Positions 1 to 8,681 of a stretch of DNA of 12,813 nucleotides are shown here, one piece after another. The notes beneath the pieces are model-generated. The model saw nothing but the letters and a program-made list of their open reading frames with translations. It did no database searches and had not been told where the DNA came from. Position 1 is the stretch's first letter. Every line of letters begins with the position of its first letter. The stretch comes from Stenotrophomonas maltophilia (GTDB lineage: Bacteria > Pseudomonadota > Gammaproteobacteria > Xanthomonadales > Xanthomonadaceae), in NCBI GenBank assembly GCA_002435595.1, contig DJBL01000013.1:1-12813 (forward strand). Reading direction: 5' to 3'. The position numbers were made by a program, and so were the translations under genes.

Positions 1-80
1 CGTCGCCGCCCGCTGCGACGGCACCGGGCTGAGCACGCCGCCGTGCGCCCCAGGTGCCTCGCCACGGCCCGCGCAGCGGC
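1..80. other. Unresolved left edge, possibly the 3' end of a neighbouring gene
   Basis: These 80 bases lie downstream of the amidase stop. Plus frame 2 is open and ends in TGA at 119-121, which would overlap the 3' end of the convergent amidase gene; its first 16 codons all end in G or C. Plus frame 3 stops at 30-32. Either could be the tail of a convergent gene, but the piece is too short to identify a product. No terminator-like hairpin with a T-run was seen after the amidase stop. Confidence 0.2.
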
Positions 81-1706
81 TCAGGGTGGGCTGGTGTGGG
101 GCAGCAGGGTGTCGGTCTTGAAACGCGGCGGACGGCGCGCGCGGGTGCGCTGCTCGTAGGCGTAGCCCAGTTCGATCAGGCGCGGCTCGCTCCAGGCGGT
201 GCCCATGAACAGCAGGCCCAGCGGCAGCCCGTCCACGTGGGCCATCGGCACGCTCAGGCTGGGGTAGCCGGCCACCGCCGCGGCGCTGTAGCTGGCGCCG
301 GGGAAGGCATCGGCGGAGCCGGCGCGGATCGGCCAGGCAATGCCGGTGGTGGGGGCGATAAGCGCGTCGAGCTGCTGGGCGCGCAGCGCCGCATCGATGC
401 CCTCCGGGCCGGCCAGGCGGCGGGCCTGGCTGCGCGCGGCGATGTACTCCGGGGTGCCCAGCCCACCCACGGCGGCGGCGCTTTCCATCAGGTCCTGGCC
501 GAAGGGCAGCAGCTCCTTGTCGGCATGGACGCGGTTCCAGGTGATGACCTGGTCCAGGCTGCGCAGCGGTGCCTTGTAGGTGGTCAGGTAGCGCTGCAGG
601 CCGGCCTTGAATTCATGCAGCAGCACGATCCGCTCGGCGTCTTCCCACTGGCCCTGGGTGGGGAGCTGCACCGGCACCACCACCGCGCCGGCCTCGCGCA
701 GTACGCCGATCGCATGCGCCAGCGCCGGTCCGACCCCGGGCAGCTGGTCGACCGGGCCGTACACCACGCCGATGCGTGCGCCGCGCAGGCTGTCCGGATT
801 GAGCCGGGAGGTGTAGTCGTAGACCGCGCGTCCGGGCATGGTCGCGGTGGCCGGATCGGCGTCGTCGCGACCGGCCATTGCGGTGAGCAGCGCGGCCGCG
901 TCGGCCACGCTGCGCGCCATCGGGCCGGCGGTGTCCTGGCTGAAGGAAATGGGGATGATGCCCTCGCGGCTGACCAGGCCGACGGTGGGCTTGAGCCCGA
1001 CCACGCCGTTGATCGCAGCCGGGCAGACGATGCTGCCATCGGTTTCGGTGCCGATCGCCGCGGCGGCCAGGTTGGCCGATACCGCCACCGCGCTGCCACT
1101 GCTGGAGCCGCACGGGTTGTGACTGAGCCGGTAGGGATTGCGGGTCTGCCCGCCGCGCGCGCTCCAGCCGGAGATCGACTCGCTGGAGCGGAAATTGGCC
1201 CATTCGCTGAGGTTGGTCTTGCCCAGGATCACTGCCCCGGCCGCACGCAGGCGGGTGACCAGGAAGGCGTCGTCGGGGCGGAACCGGGCCAGCGCCAGCG
1301 AGCCGGCGCTGTTGCTCATCGGGCGGGCGCCGATGTTGTCCTTGAGCAGCACCGGAATGCCATGCAGCGGGCCACGCAGGCGGCCGCGGCGGCGTTCGGC
1401 ATCCAGCGCCGTGGCGTCCTTGAGGACCTCGGGGTTGAGTTCGATCACCGCGTTCAGGCGCGGGCCGGCGCGGTCGATGCGGGCGATCCGTTCCAGGTAG
1501 GCCCGGGTCAGGGTCACGCTGTCCAGCTCGCCGCTGGCCATCTGCGCCTGCAGGTCGACGATGTCGGCCTCGGCATAGGCGAAGGGAATGTCGGGGGGTG
1601 TCGTGGGGGCGGCCGCGCGTACTTCGCTGGCGTGCACCGGCGCGGGCGCGGGTGCGCAGCCGCACAGCGACACGACCATCACCAGGGATGTCAGTGGCAG
1701 ACGCAT
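81..1706 (-). CDS. Secreted or lipoprotein peptide amidase (amidase-signature family, Pam-like)
   Basis: A 541-residue amidase-signature enzyme. Residues 1-17 form an export signal with a possible lipobox (L14-C15-G16-C17), so the protein probably leaves the cytoplasm, perhaps as a lipoprotein; C at the -2 position is unusual. The Ser-cisSer-Lys triad is visible: K122 in LLKDN, the serines of GSSSGS at 200-205, and nucleophile S225 in TETDGS. From memory, the sequence closely resembles the S. maltophilia peptide amidase Pam (mature triad K123/S202/S226), which removes the C-terminal amide of peptides; substrate choice here is inferred. The start at 1706 gives the signal peptide directly. A longer frame to 1853 would add 49 residues of low-complexity sequence and run into the gene upstream. 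The ribosome-binding site is weak (GGGAC). It lies 56 nt after the DUF2127 gene and may share its transcript. Confidence 0.9.
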   Translation of the reverse strand: MRLPLTSLVMVVSLCGCAPAPAPVHASEVRAAAPTTPPDIPFAYAEADIVDLQAQMASGELDSVTLTRAYLERIARIDRAGPRLNAVIELNPEVLKDATALDAERRRGRLRGPLHGIPVLLKDNIGARPMSNSAGSLALARFRPDDAFLVTRLRAAGAVILGKTNLSEWANFRSSESISGWSARGGQTRNPYRLSHNPCGSSSGSAVAVSANLAAAAIGTETDGSIVCPAAINGVVGLKPTVGLVSREGIIPISFSQDTAGPMARSVADAAALLTAMAGRDDADPATATMPGRAVYDYTSRLNPDSLRGARIGVVYGPVDQLPGVGPALAHAIGVLREAGAVVVPVQLPTQGQWEDAERIVLLHEFKAGLQRYLTTYKAPLRSLDQVITWNRVHADKELLPFGQDLMESAAAVGGLGTPEYIAARSQARRLAGPEGIDAALRAQQLDALIAPTTGIAWPIRAGSADAFPGASYSAAAVAGYPSLSVPMAHVDGLPLGLLFMGTAWSEPRLIELGYAYEQRTRARRPPRFKTDTLLPHTSPP

Positions 1707-1762
1707 CGGGGTGTCCCGGAAACCGGCGCTCAGGCTAACCAGCCCGTGCCACGCTTGGCAAC

Positions 1763-2248
1763 TCAGGGCGCAGCGGTCGGCGTGGGATGGCGTTTGCGGA
1801 TATCGCGGGCGAGCACGCCGACCACGATCAGGTTGATCACCAGCACCGACCACGAGGCCCAGCCAGGGTGGCGGATGATGGCGTAGATATCGAACGGCAG
1901 GTAGATGCCGGCAGTGACGCAGCCCAGCCAGGAGGCCCAGGCCTTGGCGCGCCAGAGGCCCCAGGCCTCGAAGAGATGCAGCACCCCGTAGGCCACCATG
2001 GCCGCGGCGGCCAGGTGCACCGCATCGGGATTGATCATGTTGAGCAGCGAGGGCAGGGTGCCGTGATCCGGGTCCAGGCTGAAACGCCGGATCAGGGCAT
2101 TGACCGCGTCGCGCAGTGGCTGCGGGCCGAGCATTTCCAGCCCGGTTGCCGCCAACAGCGCCAGGACCGCCTTGCTGGCTTCCAGCAAGGCGATCAGGTG
2201 CAACCCCGGATGCTTGTGAGGATCCGGGTTGTAGGGCTTGTCGGTCAC
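1763..2248 (-). CDS. DUF2127 family integral membrane protein
   Basis: A 161-residue protein of the DUF2127 family, function unknown. Four hydrophobic segments can be seen, at about residues 16-40, 76-100, 102-127 and 130-150, followed by a basic tail (RDIRKRH), consistent with a small inner-membrane protein. The start is GTG at 2246-2248, preceded by AGGA (plus-strand 2256-2259) with a 7-nt spacer. It begins only 12 nt after the bipA stop and its ribosome-binding site overlaps a second in-frame stop codon of bipA. The two are therefore almost certainly co-transcribed and may be translationally coupled. Nothing in the sequence links the protein mechanistically to BipA. Confidence 0.85.
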   Translation of the reverse strand: MTDKPYNPDPHKHPGLHLIALLEASKAVLALLAATGLEMLGPQPLRDAVNALIRRFSLDPDHGTLPSLLNMINPDAVHLAAAAMVAYGVLHLFEAWGLWRAKAWASWLGCVTAGIYLPFDIYAIIRHPGWASWSVLVINLIVVGVLARDIRKRHPTPTAAP

Positions 2249-2255
2249 GACAGGG

Positions 2256-2259
2256 TCCT
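2256..2259 (-). promoter_or_regulatory. Ribosome-binding site of the DUF2127 gene
   Basis: AGGA on the minus strand, 7 nt before the GTG start. It overlaps the second of two tandem stop codons (TGA, TAG) that end bipA, which suggests that ribosomes finishing bipA can load the next gene. Confidence 0.6.
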
Positions 2260-2260
2260 A

Positions 2261-4108
<1,848 letters not shown>

Positions 4109-4154
4109 GCGAAAGGGGGCCAGTCGGCGCCGGATTTGGAAAAAGAAGTCCAAC

Positions 4155-4160
4155 ATTATA
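4155..4160 (-). promoter_or_regulatory. -10 box of the bipA promoter
   Basis: The minus strand reads TATAAT, a perfect sigma-70 -10 hexamer. It implies a transcript start near 4148 and a leader of about 40 nt before the ATG at 4108. No good -35 is present at 16-18 nt (TTCGCG or TTTCGC at best), so an activator or sequence around the -10 may compensate. This is the only near-consensus promoter element I could place in the window. Confidence 0.6.
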
Positions 4161-4288
4161 CGGCCTAGATGACCAATCGCGAAAAGTGCGTTTCAGATTG
4201 CCCCGCATCCCCATTCAGGTAACGACCTTCGGCGGCCGGACCTGCGGTCTCGGACCTTGTGGCGGCGGTGCCGTGGCGGGCGCCCGGA

Positions 4289-4316
4289 GGCTAGCCCCCA
4301 GAGTCAGGGGTTGGCC
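4289..4316. repeat. Inverted repeat (hairpin) upstream of ppiB
   Basis: GGCTAGCCCC (4289-4298) can pair with GGGGTTGGCC (4307-4316) across an 8-nt loop, giving 10 pairs of which two are G-T wobbles. No T-run follows on either strand, so it is not a classic terminator. It lies about 140 nt before ppiB; role unknown. Confidence 0.45.
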
Positions 4317-4453
4317 GCGCAGCGGCGGGGGTATCGACGATGCTAAACGGGGCCTGCGGTGTGCGCAGCGCACCGTGGCCGGCAGCGCGAATGCAATGAC
4401 GCGGGGTGTATCCTATGGGGCTAACGACAAACCCCCGTACCCCAAGGATTTGC

Positions 4454-4948
4454 ATGTCCCTCATCGCCACTTTCGACACCACCCAGGGCCCGATCAAGGT
4501 CGAGCTGTTCGCCGACAAGGCCCCGCTGACGGTCGCCAACTTCGTGAACCTGGTCAAGCGCGGCTTCTATGATGGCCTGATCTTCCACCGCGTGATCCCC
4601 GACTTCATGATCCAGGGCGGTTGCCCGCAGGGTCGTGGTACCGGCGGCCCGGGCTACAAGTTCGAGGACGAGAAGAACGGCGTGCGCCATCAGGTCGGCT
4701 CGCTGTCGATGGCCAATGCCGGTCCGAACACCAACGGCAGCCAGTTCTTCATCACCCACATCAAGACCGACTGGCTGGACGGCAAGCACACCGTGTTCGG
4801 CCAGGTCCTGGACGGCCAGGCCATCGTCGACTCGGTCAAGCAGGGCGACGTGATCCATTCGATCACCCTGGAAGGCGACACCGACGCCGTGCTGGCCGCC
4901 CAGGCCGAGCGCGTGGCCGAGTGGAACAAGCTCATCCCCAGCGCCTGA
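4454..4948 (+). CDS. ppiB: Cytoplasmic peptidyl-prolyl cis-trans isomerase B (cyclophilin)
   Basis: A 164-residue cyclophilin that speeds proline cis-trans isomerisation during folding. The length equals that of E. coli PpiB, and no signal peptide is present, so it should be cytoplasmic. Active-site features can be seen: FHR with catalytic R46, FMIQGG (51-56), the MANAGPNTNGSQFFI segment (86-100) and LDGKHTVFG (108-116). The start is chosen by AAGGA at 4444-4448 with a 5-nt spacer and by the conserved MSLIATFDT beginning; an in-frame ATG at 4406 would add 16 residues with no family match. The gene is divergent from bipA and is closed by a strong terminator at 4960-4986, so it is probably transcribed alone. 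Confidence 0.96.
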   Translation: MSLIATFDTTQGPIKVELFADKAPLTVANFVNLVKRGFYDGLIFHRVIPDFMIQGGCPQGRGTGGPGYKFEDEKNGVRHQVGSLSMANAGPNTNGSQFFITHIKTDWLDGKHTVFGQVLDGQAIVDSVKQGDVIHSITLEGDTDAVLAAQAERVAEWNKLIPSA

Positions 4949-4959
4949 CCCGATCCCGG

Positions 4960-4986
4960 CGGCCCCCTGTGAAGGGGGCCGTTTTT
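4960..4986 (+). terminator. Rho-independent terminator of ppiB
   Basis: A 9-bp GC stem (4960-4968 with 4973-4981), GTGA loop, then five T (4982-4986). It begins 11 nt after the ppiB stop and separates ppiB from mdh. Confidence 0.9.
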
Positions 4987-5072
4987 ACGTTCCGGCCGCC
5001 CCGCCAGGCCTGTCCCCGCCCGCGCGGCCTTCTCCCACACCGCTATTTAGCTTCTTAGCAGAGGAAATCCCC

Positions 5073-6059
5073 ATGAAAGCACCTGTTCGTGTTGCCGTGA
5101 CCGGCGCCGCCGGCCAGATCGGCTACGCCCTGCTGTTCCGCATCGCCTCCGGCGAAATGCTGGGCAAGGACCAGCCGGTCATCCTGCAGCTGCTCGAGCT
5201 GCCGATCGACAAGGCCCAGGCCGCCCTGCGCGGCGTGATGATGGAACTGGAAGACTGCGCGTTCCCGCTGCTGGCCGGCATGGTCGGTACCGATGACGCC
5301 GAAGTGGCCTTCAAGGACGCCGACATCGCCCTGCTGGTCGGCGCGCGTCCGCGCGGCCCGGGCATGGAGCGCAAGGACCTGCTGCTGGAAAACGCCAAGA
5401 TCTTCACCGCGCAGGGCGCGGCGCTGAACAAGGTCGCCAGCCGCAACGTGAAGGTGCTGGTGGTGGGCAACCCGGCCAACACCAACGCCTACATCGCCAT
5501 GAAGTCGGCGCCGGACCTGAACCCGCGCAACTTCACCGCCATGCTGCGCCTGGACCACAACCGCGCGCTGAGCCAGCTGTCGTCCAAGCTGGGCAAGTCG
5601 GTTGGTGGCATCGAGAAGCTGGTCGTGTGGGGCAACCACAGCCCGACCATGTACCCGGACTACCGTTTCGCCACCGCCGATGGTGCCTCCATCGCCGAGG
5701 CGATCAATGACCAGGAATGGAACGCCGGCACCTTCATCCCGACCGTGGGCAAGCGCGGCGCGGCGATCATCGAAGCCCGTGGTTCGTCCTCGGCCGCGTC
5801 GGCCGCCAATGCGGCGATCGACCACGTGCGTGACTGGGTGCTGGGCAGCAACGGCAAGTGGGTGACCATGGGCGTGCCGTCCGACGGCTCCTACGGCATC
5901 CCGGAAGGCGTGATCTTCGGCTTCGCGGTGACCACCGAGAACGGCGAGTACACCCTGGTCAAGGACCTGCCAGTGGACGACTTCAGCCAGAAGTACATCG
6001 ACAAGACCCTGGCCGAGCTGGAAGAAGAGCGCGCTGGCGTGGCCCACCTGCTGGGTTGA
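5073..6059 (+). CDS. mdh: NAD-dependent malate dehydrogenase
   Basis: A 328-residue malate dehydrogenase of the longer type-2 group (about 327 residues, unlike the 312-residue E. coli enzyme). It interconverts malate and oxaloacetate in the TCA cycle, in the cytoplasm. Seen in the sequence: nucleotide-binding GAAGQIG (11-17), acidic E42 after the second strand, which favours NAD over NADP, substrate arginines R94 and R100 in RPRGPGMERKD, D161 and R164 in LDHNR, and proton-relay H189 in WGNHS. The ATG is preceded by AGAGGA (5060-5065) with a 7-nt spacer. Terminators on both sides make it a single-gene unit. A TATTTA at 5044-5049 is the only weak -10 candidate and lies very close to the start. 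Confidence 0.97.
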   Translation: MKAPVRVAVTGAAGQIGYALLFRIASGEMLGKDQPVILQLLELPIDKAQAALRGVMMELEDCAFPLLAGMVGTDDAEVAFKDADIALLVGARPRGPGMERKDLLLENAKIFTAQGAALNKVASRNVKVLVVGNPANTNAYIAMKSAPDLNPRNFTAMLRLDHNRALSQLSSKLGKSVGGIEKLVVWGNHSPTMYPDYRFATADGASIAEAINDQEWNAGTFIPTVGKRGAAIIEARGSSSAASAANAAIDHVRDWVLGSNGKWVTMGVPSDGSYGIPEGVIFGFAVTTENGEYTLVKDLPVDDFSQKYIDKTLAELEEERAGVAHLLG

Positions 6060-6106
6060 TCGACCCGCGGTGGCCTGCCGACCCCGCGTCGGTACGCTGT
6101 TGAAGG

Positions 6107-6136
6107 AAACGCCGGGCATTGCCCGGCGTTTTTTTT
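6107..6136 (+). terminator. Rho-independent terminator of mdh
   Basis: AAACGCCGGGC (6107-6117) pairs with GCCCGGCGTTT (6121-6131) around an ATT loop, and a run of eight T covers 6129-6136. It lies about 50 nt after the mdh stop. Confidence 0.92.
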
Positions 6137-6143
6137 GTCGACG

Positions 6144-6210
6144 GTGCCGGCCGCGGGCCGCTTTTCCAGCCGCCAGGACCCAGCCGCAGCCGGCCCGCAG
6201 CCGGCACTAC
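6144..6210. repeat. SMAG-like REP dimer (inverted GTAG-headed repeat)
   Basis: Arm 6144-6159 and arm 6192-6207 are inverted copies of 16 bp with one mismatch, 32 nt apart. On the minus strand the right arm is headed by GTAG and begins GTAGTGCCGGC. It forms its own small hairpin: GCCGGC at 6189-6194 and 6200-6205 with a 5-nt loop. This fits the SMAG repeats known from Stenotrophomonas maltophilia, which carry a GTAG head, occur in very many copies and are often paired in opposite orientation. The left arm has a decayed head (ACGG). The element sits just after the mdh terminator and before prpE. No transposase is nearby. Confidence 0.65.
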
Positions 6211-6287
6211 GTACGACCAAGGTCGGACGGTCCGCCCGACGCCATCGGACTATGCTCGATGCCATGGCTTTGTCTGGGAGGGCTGTC

Positions 6288-8165
6288 ATGCGTTACGAGG
6301 AAATGTACCGACGTTCCATCGAAGAACCCGAGGCGTTCTGGGCCGAAGAGGCGCAGCGCATCTACTGGCACACGCCACCGGAGCAGATCCTCGATTACAG
6401 CCATCCGCCGTTCCGACGCTGGTTCGTCGGCGGGGAAACCAACCTCTGCTACAACGCCGTCGATCGCCACCTGGTCGACCGGCCCGACCAGCTGGCGCTG
6501 GTGGCCATCTCCACCGAAACCGATGTCACCCGCGAGATCACCTACCGGCAGCTGTACCGCGAGGTGAACGCCTTCGCCGCAGTGCTGCAGCGGCTGGACG
6601 TGGGCCGCGGCGACCGCGTGGTGATCTACATGCCCAACATGGCCGAGGCGGTGTTTGCGATGCTGGCCTGCGCGCGCATCGGCGCGATCCACTCGGTGGT
6701 CTTCGGCGGTTTCGCCGCGCACAACCTGGCCCTGCGCATCGATGATGCCGAGCCCAAGCTGCTGATCGCCGCCGACGCCGGCAAGCGCGGCGGCAAGGTG
6801 ATTCCCTACAAGGCAATGGTCGATGCCGCGTGCGCCGAAGCCAGCTCGCCGCCGCCGCACGTGCTGATCGTGTCGCGCGGGCTGGACCCGGCCGAGCCCC
6901 GGGTGCCCGGGCGCGACCTCGACTACGCCACCCTGCGCGAGGAGGTCGGCGACCAGGACGTGCCCGTGGTGTGGCTGGAGTCGAGCGAACCCAGCTATCT
7001 GCTGTACACCTCCGGCACCACCGGCAAGCCCAAGGGCGTGCAGCGCGACGTCGGCGGCTATGCGGTGGCGATGGCGCAGTCGATGCAGACCGTGTTCGAC
7101 TGCAAGCCGGGCCAGGTGATGTTCTCCACCTCGGACGTGGGCTGGGCGGTGGGCCATTCCTACAACGTGTACGGCCCGCTGATCGGAGGATGCACCTCGC
7201 TGTTGTACGAGGGGTTGCCGACCAATCCGGACCCCGGCATCTGGTGGGCGCTGTGCGAGCAGTACGGCGTACGTACGCTGTTTTCCTCGCCCACGGCGAT
7301 CCGCGTGTTGAAGAAGCACGATGCCGATTTCATCACCCGCCACGACCTCGACGCACTCAAGTACGTGTTCCTGGCCGGCGAGCCGCTCGACGAACCCACC
7401 GCGCACTGGATCAACGATGCGCTGGGCAAGCCGATCATCGACAACTACTGGCAGACCGAGACCGGCTGGCCGGCGCTGACCTTGTTGCCCGGGGTGGACA
7501 TGAAGCCGGTGCGGTTCGGCTCGCCCGGGTTCCCCAACCTCGGCTACAAGATGAAGGTCATCGACGAGAACACCGGCGAGGAAGTGGCGCCCGGGCAGAA
7601 GGGCGTGCTGGTGATGACCCCGCCGTTGCCGCCGGGTTGCATGAGCACGGTGTGGAAGGACGACGACCGCTTCATCCAGAGCTATTTCAGCCACTTCAAG
7701 GAGCTGCTGTACAGCTCGCTGGACTGGGCGATCCGCGACGCGGACGGCTACACCTTCATCCTCGGCCGCACCGACGATGTGATCAACGTAGCCGGGCATC
7801 GGCTGGGCACGCGCGAGATCGAGGAGTGCATTTCCGGCCATCCGCTGGTGGCCGAGGCGGCGGTGATCGGCGTCAAGGACGAACTCAAGGGCCAGGTGCC
7901 GCTGGTGTTCGTCACCCTGCGCCAGGCGGTGGACGGCGATGGCGGCACGGTGATCGCCGAGATGATGCAGCGGGTGACCCAGTCGCTGGGCGCGCTGGCG
8001 CGGCCGGCCCACATCCACATCGTCAACGCGCTGCCCAAGACCCGCTCGGGCAAGCTGCTGCGGCGTTCGCTGCAGGCGCTGGCCGAGGAGCGCGACCCGG
8101 GGGACCTGTCCACGCTGGATGATCCGGCCGCATTGGACGAGATCCGGCGCGCGCTGAGGCACTGA
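6288..8165 (+). CDS. prpE: Propionyl-CoA synthetase (propionate--CoA ligase)
   Basis: A 625-residue adenylate-forming enzyme that turns propionate, ATP and CoA into propionyl-CoA. It follows E. coli PrpE (628) along its whole length, from FWAEEAQRI near the N-terminus to the RDPGDLSTLDDPA region near the end. Core motifs are YTSGTTGKPKG (240-250, ATP loop), NYWQTETGWP, DVINVAGHRLGTREIEE and LPKTRSGK with catalytic K589. The corresponding lysine of Salmonella PrpE (K592) is switched off by acetylation, so that control may apply here. The ATG at 6288 has GGGAGGG at 6276-6282 with a 5-nt spacer; the upstream extension to 6135 begins inside the mdh terminator and crosses the SMAG-like repeat, so it is rejected. 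No prpB, prpC or acnD lies beside it. An acetyl-CoA synthetase role is less likely but not excluded. Confidence 0.93.
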   Translation: MRYEEMYRRSIEEPEAFWAEEAQRIYWHTPPEQILDYSHPPFRRWFVGGETNLCYNAVDRHLVDRPDQLALVAISTETDVTREITYRQLYREVNAFAAVLQRLDVGRGDRVVIYMPNMAEAVFAMLACARIGAIHSVVFGGFAAHNLALRIDDAEPKLLIAADAGKRGGKVIPYKAMVDAACAEASSPPPHVLIVSRGLDPAEPRVPGRDLDYATLREEVGDQDVPVVWLESSEPSYLLYTSGTTGKPKGVQRDVGGYAVAMAQSMQTVFDCKPGQVMFSTSDVGWAVGHSYNVYGPLIGGCTSLLYEGLPTNPDPGIWWALCEQYGVRTLFSSPTAIRVLKKHDADFITRHDLDALKYVFLAGEPLDEPTAHWINDALGKPIIDNYWQTETGWPALTLLPGVDMKPVRFGSPGFPNLGYKMKVIDENTGEEVAPGQKGVLVMTPPLPPGCMSTVWKDDDRFIQSYFSHFKELLYSSLDWAIRDADGYTFILGRTDDVINVAGHRLGTREIEECISGHPLVAEAAVIGVKDELKGQVPLVFVTLRQAVDGDGGTVIAEMMQRVTQSLGALARPAHIHIVNALPKTRSGKLLRRSLQALAEERDPGDLSTLDDPAALDEIRRALRH

Positions 8166-8206
8166 CGCTCGCCGCTCGCTTCGCATGGTACCAACGCGCA
8201 GGCGCG

Positions 8207-8220
8207 GCCCCGCAAGGGGC
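8207..8220. repeat. Small GC hairpin after prpE
   Basis: GCCCC-GCAA-GGGGC (5-bp stem with a GNRA-type loop), about 40 nt after the prpE stop and 20 nt before the small membrane ORF. No T-run follows, so it could stabilise the transcript end or be incidental. Confidence 0.3.
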
Positions 8221-8240
8221 TTGCGTCGGTGGGGAGTCCC

Positions 8241-8372
8241 ATGGAGGACGGCATGGAGATGGACCACAGGATGCGTGCAGGCAAAGCGCTGGTAACGGCG
8301 ATCGGTGGGTGCTGCCTGCTGGGCTACGCGCTCTATCTGATCGCCGCTGCCGGTCAGATTCCCGGCCGCTGA
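8241..8372 (+). CDS. Small single-pass membrane protein, unknown
   Basis: A 43-residue ORF with a charged N-terminus (about residues 1-15) and one hydrophobic segment at about 17-38 (ALVTAIGGCCLLGYALYLIA), so probably a small inner-membrane protein. Two starts are possible: ATG 8241 with GGGGAG at 8231-8236, or ATG 8253 with GGAGG at 8243-8247, which would give 39 residues. I do not recognise a family. The stop at 8370-8372 overlaps a second hydrophobic frame that continues to 8461 (see next entry). The two together would make one two-helix protein, so this may be the front half of a frame-disrupted gene. Confidence 0.45.
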   Translation: MEDGMEMDHRMRAGKALVTAIGGCCLLGYALYLIAAAGQIPGR

Positions 8373-8461
8373 ACAGCCTCCAGGTGATCGCGGTGCCGGT
8401 CCTGCTGCTGGTGGTCATCCGTGCCATCCGCAGCTACCTGCCGTTCCGTGCGGACGCCTGA
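8369..8461 (+). CDS. Overlapping hydrophobic mini-ORF (second half of a split small gene?)
   Basis: The frame reads about 30 residues, with a hydrophobic stretch VIAVPVLLLVVIRAI and a basic end (RSYLPFRADA). Almost every codon ends in G or C, as in the strong genes nearby, which argues that it is coding. It has no ATG: the first codon would be CTG at 8369-8371, overlapping the previous stop as CTGA, or GTG at 8384. No ribosome-binding site was seen. It could be translated by re-initiation, by a -1 frameshift, or be the 3' half of one gene broken by a one-base loss. Confidence 0.35.
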   Translation: MNSLQVIAVPVLLLVVIRAIRSYLPFRADA

Positions 8462-8527
8462 GCGGCGCGTGTTGCAGCGCATTATCGGCGTCGGCCAGGC
8501 TCAGGTAAGCTCCGGACGTGACCGCTG

Positions 8528-8543
8528 CAGGCCCCGGGGCCTG
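8528..8543. repeat. Perfect 16-bp palindrome
   Basis: CAGGCCCCGGGGCCTG reads the same on both strands. It lies in the 220-nt gap (8462-8681) before the 176-residue protein gene. It may be a dimeric regulator site or a cruciform-forming sequence; nothing in the window names a binding protein. The rest of this gap shows no gene or clear promoter. Confidence 0.45.
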
Positions 8544-8681
8544 GCGTGGCGCGCTGGGGACACGGCGCGCGGAGGCGCCGGCGTGGAGATCCGCCTGGAA
8601 CGGTCGCAAGGGGACGCACGTGCATCGGCCACCGGCTGTTGCCGGGCGTGGCAATGCAGCAGGTGACAGGGGGAACCACCG

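Larger units (their letters stand above)
4109..4453. other. Divergent intergenic region between bipA and ppiB
   Basis: 345 nt without a convincing gene. The left end holds the bipA leader and -10 box. The middle contains an inverted repeat at 4289-4316. The right end holds the ppiB ribosome-binding site. A TATCCT at 4409-4414 could be a ppiB -10, but no -35 was found at the right spacing. The minus-strand open frame here (4291-4557) has no family resemblance and overlaps ppiB, so it is treated as noise. Confidence 0.6.

Noticed and set aside
54..1886. 610-residue open frame opposite the amidase
   Set aside because: It lies antisense to a clear amidase gene, is low-complexity (Gly, Ala, Arg, Gln, His rich) with no family resemblance, and is expected from GC-rich codon use on the other strand.
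5055..6119. 354-residue open frame opposite mdh
   Set aside because: It covers mdh exactly on the other strand and begins in the terminator region; a mirror frame.
6251..6256. TATGCT as a -10 box for prpE
   Set aside because: Only four of six positions match and no -35 is found at proper spacing, so it is too weak to annotate.
6207..8267. 686-residue open frame opposite prpE
   Set aside because: Antisense to a full-length, motif-complete prpE; composition typical of a mirror frame and no recognisable domain.
8421..8666. 81-residue plus-strand frame in the gap before the 176-residue gene
   Set aside because: Arg- and Gly-rich with no ribosome-binding site or domain; it overlaps the hydrophobic mini-ORF in another frame.
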